Positions 27,619 through 35,511 of a DNA stretch of 64,000 bases are shown one piece after another. The stretch is taken from positions 744,001 through 808,000 of the forward strand of contig CANLWK010000002.1 in NCBI GenBank assembly GCA_947494805.1, written 5' to 3'. The position numbers and the translations under genes were made by a program. The notes under the pieces are model-generated. The model was not told the origin of the DNA, made no database searches, and saw only the letters and a program-made list of their open reading frames with translations. Each line of letters begins with the position of its first letter. Position 1 is the stretch's first letter. This stretch comes from an uncultured Croceitalea sp. Its GTDB lineage: Bacteria; Bacteroidota; Bacteroidia; Flavobacteriales; Flavobacteriaceae.

Positions 27619-29111
27619 TTTAACTTATTTTCCAAAACTAAAATATCCACATTTTCAGAAGCCCAACGTTCTGCCAACCGTTCTGGCACTGGGGTAAATA
27701 CATAGGTAAATGAGCTAAGTACCAAATCATCATCACCATCATTGTCAATATCGGCAGCATCCATTAGAAACCATCGGCCGGCATTGGCATCTTCCAATAC
27801 CCTTGTAGTAAAATCAAATGTGTTGCTGTTATTATTTTCAAGATACACAAATGATAAATGCGGTGTTCTCTCGTAATCGGGAAATGTGCTAAGTAATGCA
27901 AAATCCAAATCCCCGTCTTGATCAAAATCCCGAGCCAAAACTCTCGTCGCTCCATTTAGAGGGTAAAAATAGGCTTCCTTAAATGTATTCTCACCTTGGT
28001 TCAAATGAATGCGCATACCGTGATATGGTTTTTGAACATAAGACTTATCGGCATTATCACCATTGACTGTTATAATATCTAAAAGTCCATCGCCATTATA
28101 GTCGACCAATTCAAACCAACTACTACCATAAACAGGGCTAAACTGAAGTACGCGTTCGGCCTTGAATTTTAAATCTTCAATTTGATAAAGTATCGTTATA
28201 CTCTCTTGTGCTTGTGAAGTGATAACTATCAAATCTAATTTTCCATTGTTGTCCATATCACGCACCAAGGTCCGTATACAGCCCGGTTGATTCAATAAAA
28301 CTGTTTTGTTCCAAGTACCGTCATCACTTTGGGCAAGCAAAGACAATCGTCCTGTTTCATTACCAAACTCACTGACTATCAATTCCTCTTTTCCATCATC
28401 ATTTAAATCTTGAAAAACGGTATGCACTGGTCTATGGAATGGATGTTCAACTGGTATTCTTTCACCATCTTTCTCCAAAGTAAGTTTACCTTGCTGCCGC
28501 TCTGATGGATCAAGAATTCCAACTTCAGTGAATACTTTTTGTTGTTCACTTCTATTATACCAAGTAATTGGGGTTTTGCCCTGATAAATTTTAGTGCTCG
28601 TTCCTTCTTGAAAATCGTATTCCTGCAATTGACCTGATATATCACCAAACAAAAGTTTTCCATTTTTTTTAAGGGCCATATAACTGATCAAAGCTCCATT
28701 TTCTTCATCTATGGCCAATCGGCTAGGTCTAAATTGGTTAAGACTTTCGACATCAGCCATACTATCCATCCCTAATTCTTCAGGAGCCAACTGCAAAATA
28801 TAGTTTGAAAGTATCACCCAGTCGTTTAGCTTGATTTTAGGTCGAAATGTTGACTCGACCATAGACGGGTCTTCATACATTTCATCTACATTCATTCGGG
28901 CCAACATATCGGGTAGAATTGCATCCTCCCAAATGTCTTTGGGCAAGTCTTCAATTCTGGGGGAAATATGACAACTCGCACAATATTGATTGTAGAGCAA
29001 TTCTTCCTTATTAGGCTTTTTATCGGTTGAACAAGAATTGTTACAAATCATTATAAGACCTAGAGAAAAAGTAAAAAAAACGGAAGTCGGTTTAATAGGC
29101 GTCAAGGTCAT
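27615..29111 (-). CDS. Heme c-binding FG-GAP repeat lipoprotein
   Basis: 498 residues from the ATG at 29111, one base after the stop of the pirin gene; a start at 29144 would overlap pirin. A signal peptide leads to NNSCS, a probable lipobox. One class I heme motif CASCH lies at about residue 45, in a truncated cytochrome-c-like segment (EELLYNQYCASCHISPRI). The rest is a propeller of FG-GAP/VCBS repeats with calcium-type loops: DLNDDGKEE, DMDNNGKLD, DYNGDGLLD, DFDQDGDLD and DIDNDGDDD. Single-heme propellers of this type are common in Bacteroidota; electron-transfer partner and substrate are unknown. Confidence 0.85.
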   Translation of the reverse strand: MTLTPIKPTSVFFTFSLGLIMICNNSCSTDKKPNKEELLYNQYCASCHISPRIEDLPKDIWEDAILPDMLARMNVDEMYEDPSMVESTFRPKIKLNDWVILSNYILQLAPEELGMDSMADVESLNQFRPSRLAIDEENGALISYMALKKNGKLLFGDISGQLQEYDFQEGTSTKIYQGKTPITWYNRSEQQKVFTEVGILDPSERQQGKLTLEKDGERIPVEHPFHRPVHTVFQDLNDDGKEELIVSEFGNETGRLSLLAQSDDGTWNKTVLLNQPGCIRTLVRDMDNNGKLDLIVITSQAQESITILYQIEDLKFKAERVLQFSPVYGSSWFELVDYNGDGLLDIITVNGDNADKSYVQKPYHGMRIHLNQGENTFKEAYFYPLNGATRVLARDFDQDGDLDFALLSTFPDYERTPHLSFVYLENNNSNTFDFTTRVLEDANAGRWFLMDAADIDNDGDDDLVLSSFTYVFTPVPERLAERWASENVDILVLENKLK

Positions 29112-29112
29112 A

Positions 29113-29985
29113 TTAATTTGGAAGTGGAACATAGCTCGAATCACTATCCATCATTGGAAAGGTTTTCGCTCTCCAGTGTTCTTTCGCCCTGGCAATCTTT
29201 TCTTTGGATGAAGAAACAAAATTCCAAAAAATATAACGTTCTTCAGCAAATGCCTCGCCACCGAACAACAACAAATGTGTATGCCTGCCGAGAACAATAT
29301 CGCAGACATCTTGAACTTTCGACACTACAATATTACCCTTGGTTATGGTTTCGCCACAAGCGGTAATGGTGCCCTCAACGATACAAATTCCGATTTCACC
29401 TTTCAGCTCTCCGGAAACATTTAGTGCATAAGTTTCGGTATTCTTTACTTCGACCATAAACAAGGGTGAATATACGGGTACGGGAGATTTACGACCGTAT
29501 CCTGTTCCCGCCACTAAGGTGAAACTTGCAGGCCCGTCACTCCATCTCGGCAAGTCATTTGCTGATATGTGATGAAAGCTGGGTTCCATATCTTCAAGTT
29601 CTTTGGGCAGTGCCACCCATATTTGATATCCGTGCGCGGTAAAGGTTGTTCCATTCCTTAAGGTTTTTGGCGTTCGTTCGGTATGTGCAACACCCTTACC
29701 AGCTGTCATCCAATTGACAGAACCGGGTTGGATCAACTGTTTGGTACCAAGACTATCTTCATGCATAATCTCCCCTTCTAACATATACGTTAATGTTGAA
29801 AGACCAATATGCGGGTGTTGATCCACATCCATATAGTGTTTTGGTCCCAGCGTCGTAGGGCCCATATGATCTATAAAGATAAAAGGACCTATCATACGTT
29901 TTTTACGAAATGGAATCAATCTTCCAACCAAAAAATCACCGATATCACGGCTGCGTTCCTCAATTACCAATCCGATGTTCGACAT
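29113..29985 (-). CDS. Pirin family protein
   Basis: 290 residues, bicupin. The N-terminal cupin holds the metal ligands in DQHPHIGLST (two His), GEIMHEDSLG (His) and GKGVAHTER (His/Glu region). GPFIFIDHMGP is the family opening. Pirins bind Fe and some oxidise quercetin; many are of unknown role. The C-terminal cupin is followed by FGGEAFAEERYIFWNFVSSSKEKI, the usual ending. First gene of the minus-strand run 29985 to 25051. Confidence 0.92.
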   Translation of the reverse strand: MSNIGLVIEERSRDIGDFLVGRLIPFRKKRMIGPFIFIDHMGPTTLGPKHYMDVDQHPHIGLSTLTYMLEGEIMHEDSLGTKQLIQPGSVNWMTAGKGVAHTERTPKTLRNGTTFTAHGYQIWVALPKELEDMEPSFHHISANDLPRWSDGPASFTLVAGTGYGRKSPVPVYSPLFMVEVKNTETYALNVSGELKGEIGICIVEGTITACGETITKGNIVVSKVQDVCDIVLGRHTHLLLFGGEAFAEERYIFWNFVSSSKEKIARAKEHWRAKTFPMMDSDSSYVPLPN

Positions 29986-30042
29986 ATCGCAAATGCTTAT
30001 ATTTAGGCATAGAAAGTTACAATAAAAACCTGCACCGCAACT

Positions 30043-31377
30043 ATGAAAATATTTAAGCGCATTTTACTTTTTTTACTTATCGCAATTGCTGTCATTGTTT
30101 ATCTGAACTATCCAAAGTTGAATATCATATCAGGATATGCATCTAAGTATATGGCTTCCAGTGTTTTTGTAGCTAAGCATCAGCCAACATACATTATTGA
30201 AAACGATTTGAGCATGCCGATGGTTGAGCTGGCCGATACCGCTATAGACAATCAAGATAGGTCTGCTTCAGCTTCGGTTCATGGGCTTATGGAACGTAAG
30301 ACCATTGACCGCCAAGGTTTGGGCAGTGTATTGGTCAATGGTGACTATCGAGAAGGAGAACAATACCTACAACCTGAGCGGAATTTCACAAAAAGTCAAG
30401 TACCGTATCCATACGGTCATCTGCCTGCTGAAGATTCTATTTTTACTACCATTGATTATGATCAATTGCAAAGAGCGGTAGCCTTACCGTTTGGCAATGC
30501 CGAACAGCAGAAGACCCGTACCCTGCTCGTTCTTTATAAGGGGCATTTAATCCACGAAAATTATGTCGATGGGTTTGATAAGGATACCCCAATTTTAGGC
30601 TGGTCAATGACCAAGAGTATTTTGGCCACCTGTTTCGGAATTCTGCAGTATCAAGAAAAATTGAATGTGGAATGGCCTGCTCCAATTACCGAATGGGAAG
30701 ATGATGAACGAAAAGCCATTACGCTGAATCACTTGCTTCGTATGCAAAGTGGTTTAGCATGGGATGAAGATTATGGCAGTATTTCAGACGTTACCAAAAT
30801 GCTATTTTTAGATAGTGATATGACAAAAGCACAACGTACCAAAAAAGCAATTGCCAAACCCACCAAAATCTGGAACTACTCTTCAGGCACGACAAATCTG
30901 CTATCTGGTATTCTGCGTCAACAGTTTCGTTCGCACCAAGAGTACCTCGATTTTCCATATAGCGCACTGATCGATAAAGTAGGTGCACACAGTATGCTTA
31001 TTGAAGCTGATTTAAAAGGTAATTTTGTAGGCTCTTCTTACGGATGGGCGAGTACTCGTGATTGGGCACGCTTAGGGCAATTATACCTTGATAAAGGACA
31101 ATGGAACGGCGAACAACTATTTACCCAACAATGGATTGATTACATTACCGAACCGACCAAATTATCAGATGGGGTTTACGGTGCACATTTTTGGTTGAAT
31201 GCTAATGGAAAGTATCCTGACGTACCCAAGGACCTCTATTCTATGAACGGTTTTCAAGGACAGTATGTATTTATAATTCCTTCAAAAGATTTGGTAGTGG
31301 TGCGTACAGGTCTGGCAGAGGAACCAGATTTTGACATTAATAACTTTTTAGCACACCTTGTTAGCGCTGTCAACTAG
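30043..31377 (+). CDS. Membrane-anchored serine hydrolase, beta-lactamase/NylB class
   Basis: 444 residues. An N-terminal membrane helix (about 5 to 22) without a cleavage site suggests anchoring. The class C beta-lactamase-like fold is marked by the nucleophile motif SMTK at about 184 to 187, the Tyr motif WNYSSGTTNLLSG, and GVYGAHFWLNANG then DLYSMNGFQGQY near the C terminus. This arrangement matches 6-aminohexanoate-dimer hydrolase (NylB) relatives and esterases, not true beta-lactamases. Divergent from pirin with a 57-bp gap. Substrate unknown. Confidence 0.87.
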   Translation: MKIFKRILLFLLIAIAVIVYLNYPKLNIISGYASKYMASSVFVAKHQPTYIIENDLSMPMVELADTAIDNQDRSASASVHGLMERKTIDRQGLGSVLVNGDYREGEQYLQPERNFTKSQVPYPYGHLPAEDSIFTTIDYDQLQRAVALPFGNAEQQKTRTLLVLYKGHLIHENYVDGFDKDTPILGWSMTKSILATCFGILQYQEKLNVEWPAPITEWEDDERKAITLNHLLRMQSGLAWDEDYGSISDVTKMLFLDSDMTKAQRTKKAIAKPTKIWNYSSGTTNLLSGILRQQFRSHQEYLDFPYSALIDKVGAHSMLIEADLKGNFVGSSYGWASTRDWARLGQLYLDKGQWNGEQLFTQQWIDYITEPTKLSDGVYGAHFWLNANGKYPDVPKDLYSMNGFQGQYVFIIPSKDLVVVRTGLAEEPDFDINNFLAHLVSAVN

Positions 31378-31446
31378 TAGCATAAATTGGGTAGATATCA
31401 TATTTTTCTTACGTTACAACAAAAGAACAAAGGTTCACAACAATAA

Positions 31447-31478
31447 TTTCGATTACGAGGGCACTAAGTATACATTTA
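31447..31478 (+). promoter_or_regulatory. Promoter of small RNA copy 1
   Basis: TTTC (31447..31450), 20 bp spacer, TACATTTA (31471..31478). Compare the Bacteroidota consensus TTTG and TAnnTTTG. The same boxes with the same spacing precede copy 2 although the spacer sequence differs. Confidence 0.6.
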
Positions 31479-31483
31479 TAGTG

Positions 31484-31563
31484 TAATAATCAAATAAAGA
31501 TTTTTTCATTTTCATATAGTGTTCTCGTAAAAGAGCCTCGGTCGAAAGACGAGGCTCTTTTTA
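31484..31563 (+). ncRNA. Putative small RNA, copy 1
   Basis: About 80 nt predicted. The block identical with copy 2 begins five bases after the -7 box, at the expected transcription start, and ends at the terminator tail. The 5' half is A/U-rich and includes an unstructured U run (31501..31506) that could bind a target or chaperone. The 3' half is a strong hairpin. There is no plus-strand ORF and no known RNA family that I recognise. Expression is unproven. Confidence 0.55.
31529..31562 (+). terminator. Rho-independent terminator of small RNA copy 1
   Basis: AAAAGAGCCTCG pairs with CGAGGCTCTTTT through a GAAA-type loop, with a single bulged G at 31541, then T residues. The one base that differs in copy 2 within this hairpin is the bulged position (A there), so pairing is preserved. 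Confidence 0.9.
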
Positions 31564-31669
31564 GTTTTGCGGTTATTTGATTGTTATATGAGGAATTTAT
31601 AAGAGCGCCATACGACAACTTGTTAAAGCTGCTATTTGACAACATAGATCTTTTGATTCACAACATTAA

Positions 31670-31701
31670 TTTCAATATTGAGCAACCTCCCTGTACTTTT
31701 A
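31670..31701 (+). promoter_or_regulatory. Promoter of small RNA copy 2
   Basis: TTTC (31670..31673), 20 bp spacer, TACTTTTA (31694..31701). The spacer shares little with that of copy 1, while both boxes and the distance are kept. Confidence 0.6.
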
Positions 31702-31706
31702 CAAAG

Positions 31707-31786
31707 TAATAATTAAACAAAGATTTTTTCATTTTCATATAGTGTTCTCGTAAAAGAGCCTCGATCGAAAGACGAGGCTCTTTTTA
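31707..31786 (+). ncRNA. Putative small RNA, copy 2
   Basis: Same layout as copy 1, 223 bp downstream, with 82 of 85 bases identical in the block 31706..31790. Two of the three changes lie in the A/U-rich 5' segment and one at the hairpin bulge. It ends 31 bp before the stop of the convergent menB gene. Confidence 0.55.
31752..31785 (+). terminator. Terminator of small RNA copy 2, possibly shared with menB
   Basis: Same hairpin as in copy 1 with A at the bulge. The A run on its left side becomes a short T run on the minus strand, so it may also end menB transcripts. Confidence 0.85.
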
Positions 31787-31817
31787 GTTTATGTGAGTCT
31801 GTTTTACCTGCTTGGGA

Positions 31818-32660
31818 CTAAGGCAACCATTTATCTTTACCAAAATCAGGTTTACGCTTTTCTAAAAAGGCATTGCGGCCTTCTTTGGCTTCATCGGTCA
31901 TATAGGCCAAACGGGTAGCTTCCCCTGCGAATACCTGTTGCCCTACCATTCCATCATCTGTAAGGTTCATGGCAAACTTGAGCATTTTTATCGAGGTCGG
32001 CGACTTTGCCAATACTTCTTGTGCCCATTGATAGGCAGTGGTCTCTAATTCGGCATGTGGAATCACAGCATTGACCATGCCCATTTCAAAAGCTTCTTGA
32101 GCAGAGTAGTTTCTCCCCAAAAAGAAGATTTCGCGGGCTTTTTTTTGTCCGACCATTTTAGCCAAGTATGCGGAACCATACCCTCCATCAAAACTGGTAA
32201 CATCGGCGTCGGTCTGTTTGAAAATGGCATGCTCTTTACTTGCCAATGTCATATCACAGACCACATGTAAACTATGCCCACCACCAACGGCCCAACCGGG
32301 AACAACAGCAATGACCACTTTGGGCATGAACCGAATCATTCGTTGTACCTCGAGAATATTGAGACGGTGCTGTCCGTCTTCACCAACATAGCCTTGGTGT
32401 CCCCTAGCCTTCTGGTCGCCACCGCTACAGAACGACCAAATACCGTCTTTGGTTGATGGGCCCTCGGCCGATAACAATACCACCCCGATAGTGGTATCTT
32501 CTTGTGCATCGTAAAAAGCCTTTATCAATTCACTTGTGGTGTTTGGTCTAAAAGCATTACGTATATCAGGCCGATTAAAGGCAATTCGGGCTACCCCGTT
32601 TGATTTTTTATAGGTAATATCTTGAAATTTTAAGGCGGTTTGCCAGTTGGGTGTTGCCAT
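31818..32660 (-). CDS. menB: 1,4-dihydroxy-2-naphthoyl-CoA synthase MenB
   Basis: 280 residues, crotonase fold. It converts o-succinylbenzoyl-CoA to DHNA-CoA in menaquinone synthesis. The oxyanion-hole and active-site segments WSFCSGGDQKARG (about 78 to 90), VPGWAVGGGHSLHVVCD (about 119 to 135) and TSFDGGYGSAYLAK (about 154 to 167) are those of MenB rather than a general enoyl-CoA hydratase. Menaquinone is the usual quinone of flavobacteria. No other men gene is within the window. TATATTTG (32684..32677) is a perfect -7 box upstream. Confidence 0.95.
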   Translation of the reverse strand: MATPNWQTALKFQDITYKKSNGVARIAFNRPDIRNAFRPNTTSELIKAFYDAQEDTTIGVVLLSAEGPSTKDGIWSFCSGGDQKARGHQGYVGEDGQHRLNILEVQRMIRFMPKVVIAVVPGWAVGGGHSLHVVCDMTLASKEHAIFKQTDADVTSFDGGYGSAYLAKMVGQKKAREIFFLGRNYSAQEAFEMGMVNAVIPHAELETTAYQWAQEVLAKSPTSIKMLKFAMNLTDDGMVGQQVFAGEATRLAYMTDEAKEGRNAFLEKRKPDFGKDKWLP

Positions 32661-32676
32661 AAGAATTAAATTTTCT

Positions 32677-32684
32677 CAAATATA
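32677..32684 (-). promoter_or_regulatory. Candidate -7 box of menB
   Basis: TATATTTG on the minus strand matches TAnnTTTG exactly, 17 bp before the menB ATG. The -33 position is weak and abuts the first 28-bp repeat (32705..32732), so a protein on the repeats could affect menB as well. Confidence 0.45.
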
Positions 32685-32704
32685 CTGATAGCTGTTTTTA
32701 GAAT

Positions 32705-32816
32705 ATATGCCTAAAATGGTATATCTCAAATTATATGCTAAAAGGAATATATTTAAAATTATATGCTAAAACGCATATATTTTTGATTATATGCTAAAAA
32801 GGATATATTTTTACTT
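32705..32816. repeat. Four 28-bp direct repeats, probable operator array of satD-DUF3307
   Basis: Units at 32705, 32733, 32761 and 32789, exactly 28 bp each, consensus ATATGCTAAAANGNATATAT plus an 8-bp AT-rich spacer ending in TT. Each unit is a dyad: ATATGC, six bases, then a GNATAT half; unit 3 is perfect (ATATGC-N6-GCATAT). The fourth unit lies between the -33 and -7 boxes of the satD promoter. Spacing near 2.7 helical turns places units on different faces of the DNA. Confidence 0.88.
32782..32813 (+). promoter_or_regulatory. Promoter of satD-DUF3307
   Basis: TTTG (32782..32785), 20-bp spacer, TATTTTTA (32806..32813), 18 bp before the ATG. The spacer is occupied by the fourth operator repeat, which points to repression by steric block. 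Confidence 0.65.
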
Positions 32817-32831
32817 ACAAAGTATCATTCT

Positions 32832-33437
32832 ATGAATGCTGTTATAACCGGTGATATTATCAACTCAAGAAAATTAAGCGCTAAAGAATGGATGCCCAAA
32901 TTAAAGCATGCGCTGAACAAATATGGAAAAGAACCAAAAGATTGGGAGATTTATAGAGGAGATAGTTTTCAACTAAAAACGACACCGGAAACCGCACTGC
33001 AAGCAACCATACTTATAAAATCAACCATCAAGCAATTTAAAAAAATAGATGTCAGAACAGCTATTGGAATTGGAGAAACCACCTATCAATCTGATAATAT
33101 AACAGAATCTAGTGGTAGTGCCTATATCAACTCAGGGACCACTTTTGAAAACTTAAAAAAACAGACCCTAGCGATAAAAACACCATGGGAAGAGTTTAAT
33201 GAGTCCCTGAACCTCATGTTTGAACTGGCTTCACTTACCATGGATAACTGGACGCCCACATCATCTTTAATAATTAAGACCGCTATTGACGCAGATCAAA
33301 ATGTCAATCAAAAAGAATTGGCCATACTACTAGATAAAAAACAAAGTAACATTAGTGCAGGATTAAAAAGAGGGGGCTATTACGAGATTCAAAAACTATT
33401 GAATTATTATAAAAAAGAAATTCAGAAAAGATGCTAG
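32832..33437 (+). CDS. SatD-family protein with C-terminal helix-turn-helix
   Basis: 201 residues, cytoplasmic. The N terminus AVITGDIINSRKL and EIYRGDSFQLK (about 2 to 55), then IDVRTAIGIGE and SSGSAYINSG (about 75 to 105), match the SatD family, whose fold resembles nucleotide-cyclase-type domains. The last 60 residues contain NQKELAILLDKKQSNISAGLKRGGYYE, a helix-turn-helix that could read DNA. It overlaps the DUF3307 gene by 7 bp. I infer that it binds the 28-bp repeats in front of its own gene; biochemical function of the family is not established. Confidence 0.82.
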   Translation: MNAVITGDIINSRKLSAKEWMPKLKHALNKYGKEPKDWEIYRGDSFQLKTTPETALQATILIKSTIKQFKKIDVRTAIGIGETTYQSDNITESSGSAYINSGTTFENLKKQTLAIKTPWEEFNESLNLMFELASLTMDNWTPTSSLIIKTAIDADQNVNQKELAILLDKKQSNISAGLKRGGYYEIQKLLNYYKKEIQKRC

Positions 33438-34144
33438 TATTATCTCTTAAACTTGTGCTAGCGCATCTAATGGGTGATTTTTTATTGCAACCCGACCAAT
33501 GGGTCAATCATAAAAAAGAAAAGCGCGAAAAATCAAAGTACCTGTATTGGCACATCACGGTTCATGCACTGTTATTAGTACTTGTGTTACAATTTGACCT
33601 TAGCTATTGGTTTGGCATATTGTCATTGATTGTTTCCCATTATGTTATCGATCTTTTAAAGTTGTATCTTAATAGAAAGGTAAATTCACAACTCCTTTTT
33701 TTTGCAGACCAAATACTTCACTTTGCCGTAATTGCAGGTGTTGTTTGCTATTACTACCCCTTTCAACTTAGCTTAGGTATTCTGTATTCTCCGGCTTCAT
33801 TATTGCTCATAACTGCAGTATTGCTGACCACCTATGTAACGTCGATTGTTATGAAAGTGCTACTTTCCACTTGGAGGATCAAAAGCAAGAAAACAAATCG
33901 AGCCGGAAAGTATATTGGTATGTTAGAGCGTCTTTTTATTTTCTTCTTCATTTTATTGGATTATTGGGAAGGTATTGGATTTTTAATAGCCGCCAAATCC
34001 GTTTTTAGATTCGGTGATTTGTCAAAAGCTAAGGACAGGGGCCTAACCGAGTATATTCTTATCGGAACCTTATTGAGTTTTGGATTGGCCATGGCCATTG
34101 CCCTAGGTTATAACTACATATACGAAATGATTGGCCAGCAATAG
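33431..34144 (+). CDS. DUF3307 membrane protein
   Basis: 237 residues, about seven hydrophobic helices. The start LVLAHLMGDFLLQPDQWVNHKKEK (about 8 to 31) and HITVHALLL, then IVSHYVIDLLKLYL and FFADQILHFAVI, are the DUF3307 signature; conserved His and Asp residues within helices (HLMGDF, HYVIDL, DQILH) suggest a metal or catalytic site in the membrane. No function is known. The 7-bp overlap with satD and the frequent pairing of the two families, as I remember it, indicate one functional unit. Confidence 0.85.
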   Translation: MLVLSLKLVLAHLMGDFLLQPDQWVNHKKEKREKSKYLYWHITVHALLLVLVLQFDLSYWFGILSLIVSHYVIDLLKLYLNRKVNSQLLFFADQILHFAVIAGVVCYYYPFQLSLGILYSPASLLLITAVLLTTYVTSIVMKVLLSTWRIKSKKTNRAGKYIGMLERLFIFFFILLDYWEGIGFLIAAKSVFRFGDLSKAKDRGLTEYILIGTLLSFGLAMAIALGYNYIYEMIGQQ

Positions 34145-34351
34145 CGCTCTCCTTTCCCATTGAAAATCAAAATCAACCTGTAATTTTCACTAAATTTGAG
34201 ACACAACCAATCCAAAAAGTCTCTTTGCCATATTACACTATGTAGATTTTGAAACCTTAGAACGCACTCCTAAACAATCGGCACTTTGGTTTGCAAAGGC
34301 CATTGCATACAACAGTGCAAATATTTGAGTTATCCACCATATTTCAAACCA

Positions 34352-35509
34352 GTGAACGAAAAGCAACTACAACGGTTTTCAAATAGATACCCCGCTATAA
34401 TTGATTTAGCGGAAAAGGCCAAACGGCGCATTCCGAAAGTAGCGTGGGAATATCTTTCATCTGGTACAGGCGATGAACACTTATTGCAGCGCAACAACAC
34501 TGCTTTTCAGAGCATCAACTTCTTGCCTCAATTTTGCAAAGGTGAATTGACGGCCAAAACTGAAACCGAACTTTTTGGCAGAACTTATAGTGCGCCAATC
34601 GGCATTGCCCCTGTAGGCCTGACAGGGCTGATGTGGCCACGAGTAGAACACTTTTTGGCCAACACGGCAAATCGTATTAAAATACCTTACTGCTTGAGCA
34701 CCGTTGCTACTGAAACCCCAGAGACCGTAGGATCTTATGTAGGCAAGATGGGATGGTTTCAATTATATCCACCGAAAGATAAAGCACTACGAAACTCTCT
34801 TTTAAAACGTGCAAAAGCTTCAGGGTTTCATACGCTAGTGGTAACTGCCGACGTACCAATGGCAAGTAGACGTGAACGTAGCAAACGTGCTGGTCTAGCG
34901 GTACCACCAAGAATAACGCCGAAGCTCATTTGGCAAGGTATTACGCATCCTATTTGGGGTTATGAAACCTTATTACATGGACTTCCACGTCTCAGAACCG
35001 TTGAACAGTATACCAACAACACGGATATGAAATTTGTGAGTGGATTTGTAGGCAACCGACTCGGAGGGACTTTAGATTGGGATTATTGCCAAGAACTTAA
35101 AGAAAGTTGGAAAGGCCCTGTGGTCATAAAGGGTATTTTGCATCCTGATGATGCAGAAAAAGCAGTTGCTATTGGTTTAGATGGTATTTATGTTTCCAAT
35201 CATGGTGCACGTCAGTTCAATGGCGCTATTACAGCTATAGAGGCACTTCCCAAAATTGTAAAGGTTGTAAAAGGACAGGTACCCATACTCTTTGATAGTG
35301 GTATTCGCAACGGGCTAGATGCTATGCGAGCACTTTATTTGGGTGCTGATTTTGTGCTCGCAGGTCGACCCTTTATTTATGGCGTAGCTGCTTTGGGAAA
35401 TCTAGGAGGTGACTATGTTGCCCATATTTTAATCGATGACTTAAAAAATAATATGGTGCAATTGGGAGTGGAAACCGTGGCTGAACTGCGAAAAGCAATT
35501 GTTACCTAA
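34352..35509 (+). CDS. FMN-dependent alpha-hydroxy-acid dehydrogenase/oxidase (LldD family)
   Basis: 385 residues from the GTG at 34352; an in-frame ATG at 34286 would add 22 residues (Cys-rich, unlike the family start), so the GTG is preferred. TIM-barrel flavoenzyme: GIAPVGLTGLMWP, FQLYPPKD, LVVTADVPMASRRERSKRAG, VVIKGILHPDDAEKA (catalytic Lys), YVSNHGARQFNGA (catalytic His and Arg) and ILFDSGIRNGLDAMRALYLGADFVLAGRPF (FMN phosphate site). Oxidises L-lactate or a related 2-hydroxy acid to the keto acid. No signal or membrane anchor. Which substrate is uncertain. Confidence 0.88.
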   Translation: MNEKQLQRFSNRYPAIIDLAEKAKRRIPKVAWEYLSSGTGDEHLLQRNNTAFQSINFLPQFCKGELTAKTETELFGRTYSAPIGIAPVGLTGLMWPRVEHFLANTANRIKIPYCLSTVATETPETVGSYVGKMGWFQLYPPKDKALRNSLLKRAKASGFHTLVVTADVPMASRRERSKRAGLAVPPRITPKLIWQGITHPIWGYETLLHGLPRLRTVEQYTNNTDMKFVSGFVGNRLGGTLDWDYCQELKESWKGPVVIKGILHPDDAEKAVAIGLDGIYVSNHGARQFNGAITAIEALPKIVKVVKGQVPILFDSGIRNGLDAMRALYLGADFVLAGRPFIYGVAALGNLGGDYVAHILIDDLKNNMVQLGVETVAELRKAIVT

Positions 35510-35511
35510 AA

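Larger units (their letters stand above)
31378..31817. other. 440-bp intergenic region holding two tandem small-RNA-like units
   Basis: Two units 223 bp apart. Matching blocks are TTCACAACANTAATTTC (31434 and 31657), the -7 boxes (31471 and 31694) and an 85-bp block (31483..31567 and 31706..31790) with three mismatches. Sequence between these blocks has diverged. No ORF on the plus strand. Confidence 0.85.

Noticed and set aside
30043-31377. Antibiotic-resistance beta-lactamase
   Set aside because: SxxK and Tyr motifs are of the NylB/esterase type and the KTG triad of true beta-lactamases is not seen.
31460-31545. Minus-strand peptide within each small-RNA unit (starting MKMKKSLF)
   Set aside because: The two copies diverge completely after about ten codons and end at different points (20 and 26 codons), whereas the plus-strand promoter and terminator agree.
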